Origin: an uncultured Prevotellaceae bacterium
GTDB taxonomy: Bacteria; Bacteroidota; Bacteroidia; Bacteroidales; Bacteroidaceae
DNA: 10,392 bases
Direction: 5' to 3'
NCBI GenBank assembly: GCA_902775075.1
Contig: CACYKX010000108.1
Span: 1 to 10,392, forward strand
In this document: in pieces, positions 1 through 6,479 of the stretch
Numbering within the stretch: position 1 is the stretch's first letter
Layout of the letters: the number at the start of each line of letters is the position of its first letter
The notes under the pieces: model-generated
Told to the model about the DNA's origin: nothing
The model's database searches: none
The model's input: only the letters and a program-made list of their open reading frames with translations
Position numbers and translations under genes: made by a program

Positions 1-684
1 GATATCAAATGTCGTACCGCTGGTATTCATCCGGAAGCTTGTGTGTTGGTTTGTACCACACGTGGTATCAACGTTCATGGACTTGCTAACCTTGATCTCC
101 ATATTGAGAACTTGCGAAAGATGAACCAGCGTGTTGTGATAACGCTAAACCGATTCGCTACGGATACGGATGAACAGGTGGAAGAAATCAAAGCGCATTG
201 TGAACAGATGGGTGTCGCCTTTGCTATTAATGAAGCATTTATGAAGGGTGGTGAAGGTTGTATGGAATTGGCCCAGGCTATCACAGATATGATTGATGGT
301 AATCCTTCTGATCATATAGAATATGTATATTCTCTTGAAGAGAAGATGGAGGATAAAATTTCTCGTGTGGCTCAGGAAATCTATCGCGCTGATCAGGTTC
401 TCTTCAAACCTACAGCTAAGCGTAAACTTGAGCAAATCAAGGAATGGGGATTCGAGAATCTTCCTGTATGTATTGCCAAAACACAATACTCATTTACGGA
501 TGATGCCAAGATTATGGGTGCTCCGGAACATTTTAACATTACGATACGTGATGTTGAGTTGAACGCCGGCGCCGGTATGATCGTTGCTATTGCGGGTGAG
601 ATGCTGAGAATGCCAGGCTTGCCAAAGAGTCCACAAGCTGAACGTATAGATGTTGTAGATGGCGTGCTTACGGGTTTATCGTAA
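1..684 (+). CDS. fhs: Formate--tetrahydrofolate ligase, C-terminal part (5' end outside window)
   Basis: This is the 3' end of a gene for formate-tetrahydrofolate ligase, the cytoplasmic enzyme that makes 10-formyl-THF from formate, THF and ATP in one-carbon metabolism. The frame is open from base 1 (first residues DIKCRTAGIHPEA), so the GTG at 43 is internal and not a start. 227 codons are visible, against about 555 for the full family. Recognisable family blocks are DIKCR at residue 1, the KGGEG segment near residue 82, PVCIAKTQYSFTDD near 155, an NAGAGMIVAIAGE-type segment near 188, and MPGLPK near 204, ending in LTGLS. One oddity: between VHG (residues 25-27) and LANL the usual linker of roughly 18-20 residues, found in canonical Fhs proteins as I remember them, is missing. 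The gene is convergent with the GH5 gene and is probably not functionally linked to the sugar locus. The identification is firm; whether the enzyme is active with the shortened loop is unknown. Confidence 0.93.
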   Translation, partial: DIKCRTAGIHPEACVLVCTTRGINVHGLANLDLHIENLRKMNQRVVITLNRFATDTDEQVEEIKAHCEQMGVAFAINEAFMKGGEGCMELAQAITDMIDGNPSDHIEYVYSLEEKMEDKISRVAQEIYRADQVLFKPTAKRKLEQIKEWGFENLPVCIAKTQYSFTDDAKIMGAPEHFNITIRDVELNAGAGMIVAIAGEMLRMPGLPKSPQAERIDVVDGVLTGLS

Positions 685-735
685 GCATGTCCGTAGACTA
701 AGATGCTAGTTTTTCGTCATGTATTTAAATAAATA

Positions 736-768
736 AAGAGGAGTAGTCCGTCACGGAGTGCTCCTCTT
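736..768. terminator. Bidirectional hairpin terminator between fhs and the GH5 gene
   Basis: An 8-bp perfect stem, AAGAGGAG (736-743) with CTCCTCTT (761-768), encloses a second short stem, TCCG with CGGA, around a TCA loop. It lies about 50 bp after the fhs stop and between convergent genes. The plus strand has no clean T-run after the stem. Read on the minus strand, the stem is followed by a T-rich tail (TTTATTTATTT), so it is the better terminator for the GH5 transcript, although about 165 bp beyond its stop codon. The rest of 685-933 is AT-rich and I see no gene in it. Confidence 0.7.
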
Positions 769-933
769 ATGCTTAACCTAATTTACTAATCTAACTAAAA
801 ACAACTATTGCACTTTGAGTATTTTCTAGTTCTAACTACACTAAATACTTACTTTACTTGAACAATTCTTTAGGACAATTTTGCCTGATTATTATAACAA
901 GTGAATATTAACATCCTTTTTTATATCGTTAGA

Positions 934-2100
934 TCATTCATCTTTAGCTCCTTCCAACAGACCCTGTAAGAAGAACGTGTTTTTAACCTTCATACGGTCG
1001 TTTCTGTCGAAGATTCCAAATTGCTCTTCTCCATTTCCGAATTTATTGTTGTCCCATACGAAAGGCGCATATCCACGTTTTCGAGCCTCACTGGTAACCT
1101 TCTGGAGATAATAAGTTTCGTTGGCCTGTTCGACAATTTTGTTTGCATCATCGGTATAATGAGAACTTACACCATATTCTCCCATGACAATACCGAGTCC
1201 CTTATCATACCATTTAGCTTTCATCTCATCGAAAAGCTGTATGAGAGATGTCTCATTCTCATCAGGTGTCTTGCCATATTCCTTGAAAGCATCTCCCCAG
1301 AAATAGAATCCACCATCTTTAGGCAGTTTTCCACTACAATAAACATAAGGATTATAGTAATGAAACTCTACCGAAAGTCTGTTTGGTGTTGGGTCGGTAG
1401 GAATTACAAATCCTTTGAGACCATAATGTGGATTGCAAGAATACGTTTGCACAATCAGATTTCGGTAAGTATTCTTACCACCTGTAGCTCGCACGGTATT
1501 CACAAAAGTCTGATTATAACTATTTGTGACATCCGTATTCTCCTGAGTAGGAGCCTGCCAGTTTACCTGAGTCTCATTGATGCCGGCAAACACCAATCTC
1601 GCATCATAGTCGCGGAAACGTGTAGCAATCTGTTGCCATAAGGCCGCAAGTTTGCGATTATTCTCCTTCTGATCCTTATAGAAAGGACTCTCTTCGAGCC
1701 ATTTCTCATGATGCGTGTTGATAATTACCCACATATTTTCGGCAAGACACCAATCTACGACCTCTTGTACACGGTCGAGATATTTCTTCCCGATTTCCAT
1801 GGTTTCCTTGTTGACCACATTCTGTCCCCATTGTACAGGAATTCTGATCGCGTTGAAACCAGCAGCCTTCACGGCTTTGATAGTCTTTATTGTTACACGA
1901 GGGTTTCCCCAACTCGTTTCCCAATTTAATCCTGTGCCACCACATTCAAGTTGGTTGCCTAAGTTCCATCCTAATCGTACATTTCGAGTCCATGTGTGAG
2001 CATCTATATTCATTCCAGTTGTATCTGGGCCTACACTTTGTGCTTCGCCTAATGTCGCTACGAGAAGAGATGCGATTGTTAGAATATGTTTTAATTTCAT
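934..2100 (-). CDS. Secreted GH5 endo-beta-glucanase (subfamily 4-like)
   Basis: A 388-residue glycoside hydrolase family 5 enzyme with a retaining (beta/alpha)8 fold, cutting internal beta-1,4 links in cellulose, mixed-linkage glucan or xyloglucan-type polymers. Residues 1-20 form a type I signal peptide (cleavage probably GEA|QS) without a lipobox cysteine, so the product is periplasmic or secreted. The remainder is one catalytic domain with no visible carbohydrate-binding module. All eight invariant GH5 positions are present: R86 (in RIPVQW), H130 (NTHHE), N175-E176 (acid/base), H247 and Y249 (EFHYY), E308 (nucleophile, in MGEYG) and W349 (FVWDNN). The blocks WNLGN, TSWGNP, AVKAAGFNAIRIP and FGIFDR resemble GH5_4. 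T177 replaces the usual proline of the NEP motif. The gene is divergent from the HTCS gene, with a TAnnTTTG promoter and a likely HTCS operator upstream. GH5 membership is firm; the subfamily and exact substrate are inferred. Confidence 0.94.
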   Translation of the reverse strand: MKLKHILTIASLLVATLGEAQSVGPDTTGMNIDAHTWTRNVRLGWNLGNQLECGGTGLNWETSWGNPRVTIKTIKAVKAAGFNAIRIPVQWGQNVVNKETMEIGKKYLDRVQEVVDWCLAENMWVIINTHHEKWLEESPFYKDQKENNRKLAALWQQIATRFRDYDARLVFAGINETQVNWQAPTQENTDVTNSYNQTFVNTVRATGGKNTYRNLIVQTYSCNPHYGLKGFVIPTDPTPNRLSVEFHYYNPYVYCSGKLPKDGGFYFWGDAFKEYGKTPDENETSLIQLFDEMKAKWYDKGLGIVMGEYGVSSHYTDDANKIVEQANETYYLQKVTSEARKRGYAPFVWDNNKFGNGEEQFGIFDRNDRMKVKNTFFLQGLLEGAKDE

Positions 2101-2129
2101 TTTAGGTTATATTTTTGGCTTTATGCTTG

Positions 2130-2137
2130 CAAAATTA
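2130..2137 (-). promoter_or_regulatory. -7 promoter box of the GH5 gene
   Basis: The minus strand reads TAATTTTG here, an exact match to the Bacteroidota -7 consensus TAnnTTTG, about 30 bp before the GH5 start codon. No TTTG -33 element lies at the usual distance upstream. Instead, an AAACC half-site ends 20 bp before the box, as expected for an activator-dependent promoter. The start codon is preceded by the A-rich AACCTAAA and no Shine-Dalgarno sequence. Confidence 0.65.
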
Positions 2138-2157
2138 GTGAGTTTTCATGTGAAAAG

Positions 2158-2190
2158 GGTTTGATTTCTCTCATTTGCGGTTTGATTTCT
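2158..2190 (-). promoter_or_regulatory. Perfect 12-bp direct repeat, 21-bp period: candidate HTCS operator
   Basis: GGTTTGATTTCT occurs at 2158-2169 and again at 2179-2190 with no mismatch; on the minus strand it reads AGAAATCAAACC twice. The 21-bp period is two turns of the helix, the usual layout for tandem half-sites of AraC-family proteins. The HTCS encoded next to it ends in an AraC-type domain, so it is the natural candidate to bind here. The same half-site core, period and distance to the -7 box recur upstream of susC. The repeat is seen directly; binding by the HTCS is inferred. Confidence 0.7.
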
Positions 2191-2210
2191 AATATTTTTG
2201 TGTAATTTTG
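2181..2210 (+). promoter_or_regulatory. Promoter of the HTCS gene
   Basis: TTTG at 2181-2184 and TAATTTTG at 2203-2210, 18 bp apart, fit the Bacteroidota -33/-7 promoter pattern ahead of the HTCS start at 2249. A second possible -7 box, TATTTTTG, lies at 2193-2200. The -33 element is inside the second copy of the direct repeat, so a protein bound there to activate the GH5 gene would compete with RNA polymerase at this promoter. The start is not mapped. Confidence 0.55.
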
Positions 2211-2248
2211 CCATCAGATACTTGTTATTTCTTTAATACAAGAATTGA

Positions 2249-5200
2249 ATGAAGCATGGTATTATATATATAATAAGGTGTTTGATGGTAATTGTCGGGA
2301 TATTGTTCTCAATGATTTCATCAGCTCAACTACCTATTGATCGCCATATGTTCATGCTATCCAATCTCTCTACAAAAGAAGGGTTGAGTAGTAATCGTGT
2401 ATTTGGTATTGTGCAGGATCACGATGGGGCCATCTGGATTGGTACTAAGATGGGCGTGGATAGATATAATGGATATAGGGTGCGCAATTATGTGGTTTCA
2501 GAAAAAAGCCGTATCAGCGATGCCAGCGGTCATTCATCGAATGTCGCCATTGCGCCTAATGGACTTATCTTTGCCTACGATAATAAGGGACACATATCTA
2601 AGTACAATCCTTACATCGACCGCTTCGAGGAACTGTATAACATGCAAAATGAGTTGAGTAGGTGGGTCTCGCTCAATCATTTGCTTGTAAACGCGGATGG
2701 TTCTATGCTGATGGCCATGACACAAGGCCTTTATTTTATGTCTAAAGAAAGAAAAGGGCATTGGATTGTGAAAAATGTCCCCATAGAATGTATTGTAAAC
2801 AGTAAGGTGGGCTATCTTGCTGGAACGGAGAATGGAATCGTTCTCGTGAAGGATGTTGCCCGATCAAAATATCGTTTGGTCGTATCCCATTGTCAAGTAC
2901 AATCTATGTATTTGAATCCCTTGAGTCATCTTGTCTGGGTAGGAACATTTCATGAGGGGGTAAAGGTGTTTGATGTGAATACATGGCGACAGCTTCCCAT
3001 GCCAGCCCTTGCAACATTACCGACTAATCCAGTACGCTCTATATCTCCATTAGACAATTATACCATGCTTTTCGGTATTGATGGAGCCGGAGTATATGCG
3101 GGCGATATGATGGGGAAAACCGTGTGGCCTCTTTTCGATGCCGATGACAAGACAGGGAGCGCGTTACATGGCAATGGCGTATATAGTATCTGTAGAGACT
3201 CTTTTGGTAATATATGGATAGGTAGCTATTCCGGTGGCGTCGATATGGCTATGCCTACGGGAAATGTCCTTACGATCATCCGTCATGAGTATCTCAACCA
3301 GCAATCTTTGCTCAACAATAGTGTTAATGCCGTGATTCAATCACCAGATGGATTGATGTACTTTGCCACCGACCGTGGAATAAGTGTGTATGATGCTCGC
3401 ACGCATAGTTGGCGTCATGGACTATATAATAAGGTGGCATTGTCGTTAACCCGTACGGCTAATGGACAGGTCCTTGTGGGAACTTATGGAGATGGCGTTT
3501 ATGCTGTCTCTCCGTCAGGCGATAGCCATAAAGTATATTCTGCAGCCAATGGGAAATTGAAGACCGACTATGTATTTAGTCTTTTTACCGACCGACAGGG
3601 GCGTGTGTGGATTGGTTGTTTAGATGGTGATTTGGTATGTATGGAAGGCGATAAGGCACATTATTATCCGATTAGTCAAGTACAGGTGATCACGCAGATT
3701 TCCAATGGAAATATCGCTGTGGGTACATCTAATGGATTTTATATCGTGAACCCGTCAACGGGGAAGACACAACTCTATTTCACTGATGCCGAAGCCCCCC
3801 ATATTGATAGAAATAATTTTGTACAATCTCTTCTGTTTGCTGACGACCAACATGTGTGGATAGGTAGCGATGGTGGTGGTATGTACTATTATAACTTGAA
3901 GACACGTAAGGCTATCAATCTCACTACATCCAATGGGTTACCTTCTAATACCATCTATACCTTGGCTAATGATGGACGAGGACGTATTGTCGTGAGCACA
4001 GACCACGGCCTGGCACTCGTTTATCCTAAAAGCCACGAAGTGGTAAACATCAATTATGTGAATGGTTTGGAGCGTGAATATAAACGTATGTCGTTATGGC
4101 ATATGCTCGATGGGCGTATTGTTGTGGGTAGTAATGATGGTGCTGTCATAATAGATCCACGTCGTATCGACCGTCTTTCTTATCGTGCCCCATTACGTTT
4201 TACACAAATTGAAGTCTCCGGTATAGACCCAGAAGATATTGATGAGGTTAATGAGGATATCTATAAGATGGTGGCTGATAGTGATGTGATACTTTCACAT
4301 CGTCAGAATACCTTCCTGGTACATTTTGAGAGTATCAATTTTAAATATCAGCACGATATATTATACAGTTATCAACTTGAAGGATTTGATAAACAGTGGT
4401 CTGTTCCGAGTAATTCGCAAACGGCCCGTTATGTGAATCTTCCACCGGGACATTATATCCTTCATGTGCGTGCTCTGAGTCATAATGACGGACGAATCAT
4501 ATCACAACATAGTATCGAGATAACGGTTCGTGAACCATGGTATAATACTTGGTGGATGTGGATATTCTATCTACTTGTTTTCGGCGCTTTCATCCATTTT
4601 GTGTGGGTATATTATAAGGAACGTTTACAACGTAGATATTTCGATGAGAAGATCAACTTCTTTATCCATACTGCTCATGACATACGAACGCCATTAAGTT
4701 TGATATTGGCTCCATTATCAGATATAGCAAAAGATCAGGAGTTGAGTCAGCGTAGTCGTTATTTCTTGGATATCGCTCGAAATAATGGTAACAAGTTGCT
4801 TACGATGATCACCCAGTTGCTTGATTTCCAAAAGTCTGATAATCAAGATGGTGTTATGTATGTGCAAGAACTTCATGTGAAGCGTCTTCTTTATGCTCAG
4901 AAGGCTAAGTTCCAACTGGTTGCAGATCAGAAGGATATAGATATACAAATTTCCGATTGTCCAGAGAATCTGACCGTCTGGATGGATGCTTCTATGGCTG
5001 ATAAGATATTCCAAAATCTTATTAGTAATGCTGTAAAATATACTCCGGAAGGTGGAAAAGTTGTTATATCAACTTCTGTTTCATCTGATCATATCTCATT
5101 TAAAATTGCTGATAATGGTATAGGAATACCGAAGGCTGCCCAACATCATATTTTCCAGAACTTCTATCGTGCAGAAAATGCGGTAAACTCTAAGGTTGCA

Positions 5201-6253
5201 GGAAGTGGACTCGGTTTGATGCTTGCGCGCCGACTTGTGCGTCGACATGGTGGAAAACTTACCTTTGTAAGTGAGGAGGGTAGAGGTACTACTTTTACGT
5301 TGGTGCTTCCGTTAGGTAATGAACATCTAAGGAAATATATATCAGAAAATCCTGTTGTTTCTCCTTCAAAGGGTGTTCGTGATGAAGGGTCACTTGCACA
5401 GACAGCCTTCCAAGTTCTTCTTGAGACGGAAAAGAAAACGAAACCTTCCACAACATTGTTATTTGTTGATGACAATGATGAGTTGCGTACCTATATTCGT
5501 CTTTCGTTCTCAGACTATTATCATGTGATAGATGTGGCAAGTGCCGAGGAGGCCTTGGAATATCTAAAGGGTGGTGGACTTTGTGATTTCGTAGTAAGTG
5601 ATGTGATGATGCCAGGTATGCAGGGCGACGAATTGTGCAGGATTATCAAGAGCAATAAAGAGACTTCTTGGTTGCCTGTGATATTGCTTACGGCGAAAAC
5701 TGGACGAGATTCTATCATCGAAGGTTTAGAAGTTGGGGCTGATGACTTTATTACGAAACCTTTTGACACAGAACTTCTTCGAACCAAGATTGATAGTATA
5801 CTTGCTAATCGTTTGCGATTGAGTCAATATTATCTTAGTCGTTCGATAGAAATGGTTAAGGACAGTTCTGCAGAAGGCGAACCTGAAGAATCGTTGGTTG
5901 TGGAACAGGAAGAAGAGCAAATTTCCAAGGTACTTGATGTTGATGACCAAGAGTTTATCGACAAGGCCACACGTATTGTTTTGGATAATCTTTCTGATGC
6001 AGATTTCAATATCGACCAGTTATGTGCCGAGATGGCTATGAGTCGTACGCTCTTTTATGGACGATTGAAATCGCTTACTTCTCAAGCACCACAAGAGTTT
6101 ATTCGTCTGATAAAATTGGAACGTGCTGCGATACTTTTGAAACAAGGTAATAGTGTTTTAGATGTGTCTGTAAGAACTGGTTTTGTGAATGTTAAATACT
6201 TTAGTACCTTGTTTAAGAAACATTTTGGTGTATCGCCGAGTAAGTGTAAGTAA
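2249..6253 (+). CDS. Hybrid two-component system sensor-regulator (HTCS) of the PUL
   Basis: A 1334-residue one-protein two-component system that senses a glycan fragment in the periplasm and regulates transcription in the cytoplasm. Order of parts: N-terminal signal/anchor (residues 1-26, ending SSAQ); a sensor of repeated beta-propeller blades to about residue 680, with blade motifs such as DGAIWIGT, GNIWIGS, GRVWIG and HVWIGSDGGG; a Y_Y_Y domain about 690-762; a transmembrane segment about 768-790; a histidine kinase with phospho-acceptor H810 (TAHDIRTPL), N-box N927, DNGIGIP at 955 and GSGLGL at 985; a receiver with acidic pair D1074-D1075, phospho-acceptor D1118 (SDVMMPG) and K1170 (TKPFD); an acidic linker about 1190-1220; and an AraC-type double helix-turn-helix from about 1233 to the end. 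All catalytic residues are intact. The ATG at 2249 is chosen because it gives a complete signal sequence. Its position between the GH5 and susC genes makes it the local regulator. The ligand is unknown. Confidence 0.96.
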   Translation: MKHGIIYIIRCLMVIVGILFSMISSAQLPIDRHMFMLSNLSTKEGLSSNRVFGIVQDHDGAIWIGTKMGVDRYNGYRVRNYVVSEKSRISDASGHSSNVAIAPNGLIFAYDNKGHISKYNPYIDRFEELYNMQNELSRWVSLNHLLVNADGSMLMAMTQGLYFMSKERKGHWIVKNVPIECIVNSKVGYLAGTENGIVLVKDVARSKYRLVVSHCQVQSMYLNPLSHLVWVGTFHEGVKVFDVNTWRQLPMPALATLPTNPVRSISPLDNYTMLFGIDGAGVYAGDMMGKTVWPLFDADDKTGSALHGNGVYSICRDSFGNIWIGSYSGGVDMAMPTGNVLTIIRHEYLNQQSLLNNSVNAVIQSPDGLMYFATDRGISVYDARTHSWRHGLYNKVALSLTRTANGQVLVGTYGDGVYAVSPSGDSHKVYSAANGKLKTDYVFSLFTDRQGRVWIGCLDGDLVCMEGDKAHYYPISQVQVITQISNGNIAVGTSNGFYIVNPSTGKTQLYFTDAEAPHIDRNNFVQSLLFADDQHVWIGSDGGGMYYYNLKTRKAINLTTSNGLPSNTIYTLANDGRGRIVVSTDHGLALVYPKSHEVVNINYVNGLEREYKRMSLWHMLDGRIVVGSNDGAVIIDPRRIDRLSYRAPLRFTQIEVSGIDPEDIDEVNEDIYKMVADSDVILSHRQNTFLVHFESINFKYQHDILYSYQLEGFDKQWSVPSNSQTARYVNLPPGHYILHVRALSHNDGRIISQHSIEITVREPWYNTWWMWIFYLLVFGAFIHFVWVYYKERLQRRYFDEKINFFIHTAHDIRTPLSLILAPLSDIAKDQELSQRSRYFLDIARNNGNKLLTMITQLLDFQKSDNQDGVMYVQELHVKRLLYAQKAKFQLVADQKDIDIQISDCPENLTVWMDASMADKIFQNLISNAVKYTPEGGKVVISTSVSSDHISFKIADNGIGIPKAAQHHIFQNFYRAENAVNSKVAGSGLGLMLARRLVRRHGGKLTFVSEEGRGTTFTLVLPLGNEHLRKYISENPVVSPSKGVRDEGSLAQTAFQVLLETEKKTKPSTTLLFVDDNDELRTYIRLSFSDYYHVIDVASAEEALEYLKGGGLCDFVVSDVMMPGMQGDELCRIIKSNKETSWLPVILLTAKTGRDSIIEGLEVGADDFITKPFDTELLRTKIDSILANRLRLSQYYLSRSIEMVKDSSAEGEPEESLVVEQEEEQISKVLDVDDQEFIDKATRIVLDNLSDADFNIDQLCAEMAMSRTLFYGRLKSLTSQAPQEFIRLIKLERAAILLKQGNSVLDVSVRTGFVNVKYFSTLFKKHFGVSPSKCK

Positions 6254-6288
6254 TTGATTGATAATCAAATAGTTATAAGTATGTTGGT

Positions 6289-6338
6289 AAAGGTTTTAAA
6301 ACTATACGATGTGTATATATGATAGTTTTGAAACCTTT
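6289..6338 (+). terminator. Long inverted repeat after the HTCS gene, probable terminator
   Basis: AAAGGTTTTAAAACTAT (6289-6305) pairs with ATAGTTTTGAAACCTTT (6322-6338) over 17 positions, with one T/G pair that is a wobble in RNA, around a 16-base AT-rich loop. It starts 36 bp after the HTCS stop and runs into TTTTCTGTTT, so it could end the HTCS transcript. The stem is AT-rich, which weakens this reading. The right arm also contains the distal AAACC half-site of the susC promoter, so the palindrome may instead, or in addition, bind protein as DNA. Confidence 0.55.
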
Positions 6339-6356
6339 TCTGTTTGCATTCAAACC
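6330..6356 (+). promoter_or_regulatory. Candidate HTCS operator upstream of susC
   Basis: Two half-sites, GAAACC (6330-6335) and CAAACC (6351-6356), each followed by TT, repeat with a 21-bp period in the direction of susC transcription. The proximal one (TGCATTCAAACC) matches the perfect repeat upstream of the GH5 gene (AGAAATCAAACC) at 9 of 12 positions and the distal one at 8 of 12. The proximal site ends 20 bp before the -7 box, exactly as at the GH5 promoter. The match is weaker than the perfect GH5 repeat, but spacing and orientation agree. Confidence 0.6.
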
Positions 6357-6376
6357 TTCGTTTTACCTCTTTTAAC

Positions 6377-6384
6377 TATTTTTG
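6377..6384 (+). promoter_or_regulatory. -7 promoter box of the susC-susD operon
   Basis: TATTTTTG matches TAnnTTTG exactly and is followed by CCA, as is the -7 box of the HTCS promoter. No TTTG is found at the -33 distance; the closest is TTCG at 6357-6360. Together with the adjacent half-sites this suggests an activator-dependent promoter. It would leave a leader of roughly 90 bases before the susC start. Confidence 0.6.
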
Positions 6385-6391
6385 CCACGTG

Positions 6392-6479
6392 ATTAAAAGT
6401 AAATGAGGAATTCGACAAAACCTAATTTGAGGGAAAATAGTTAAAACGTTAAATACTTTATCAAAACCTAAATATAGAA
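6392..6479 (+). other. susC 5' leader with a repeated CAAAACCTAA
   Basis: The stretch between the inferred transcription start and the susC start codon is A-rich and has no Shine-Dalgarno sequence, as is common in Bacteroidota. The 10-mer CAAAACCTAA occurs twice, at 6416-6425 and 6462-6471, the second just ahead of the start codon. A shorter form, AACCTAAA, stands immediately before the GH5 start. I see no convincing riboswitch or small-RNA structure. A role in translation is possible but unsupported. Confidence 0.35.

Noticed and set aside
43..45. GTG at 43 as a start for a 213-residue protein.
   Set aside because: The same frame continues upstream to base 1 with conserved Fhs sequence (DIKCR), so this is an internal codon of a gene cut by the window edge.
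790..838. TCTAACTA occurs twice (790-797 and 831-838) in the fhs/GH5 intergenic region.
   Set aside because: Eight bases in AT-rich sequence, 41 bp apart, with no promoter or gene that they could serve; chance is a sufficient explanation.
1021..1641. 206-codon open frame on the plus strand opposite the GH5 gene.
   Set aside because: The minus strand encodes an intact GH5 with all catalytic residues; the antisense translation has no domain features and no promoter.
6386..6391. CACGTG palindrome just after the susC -7 box.
   Set aside because: A single 6-bp palindrome with no second copy at the GH5 or HTCS promoters; no reason to think it is a binding site.
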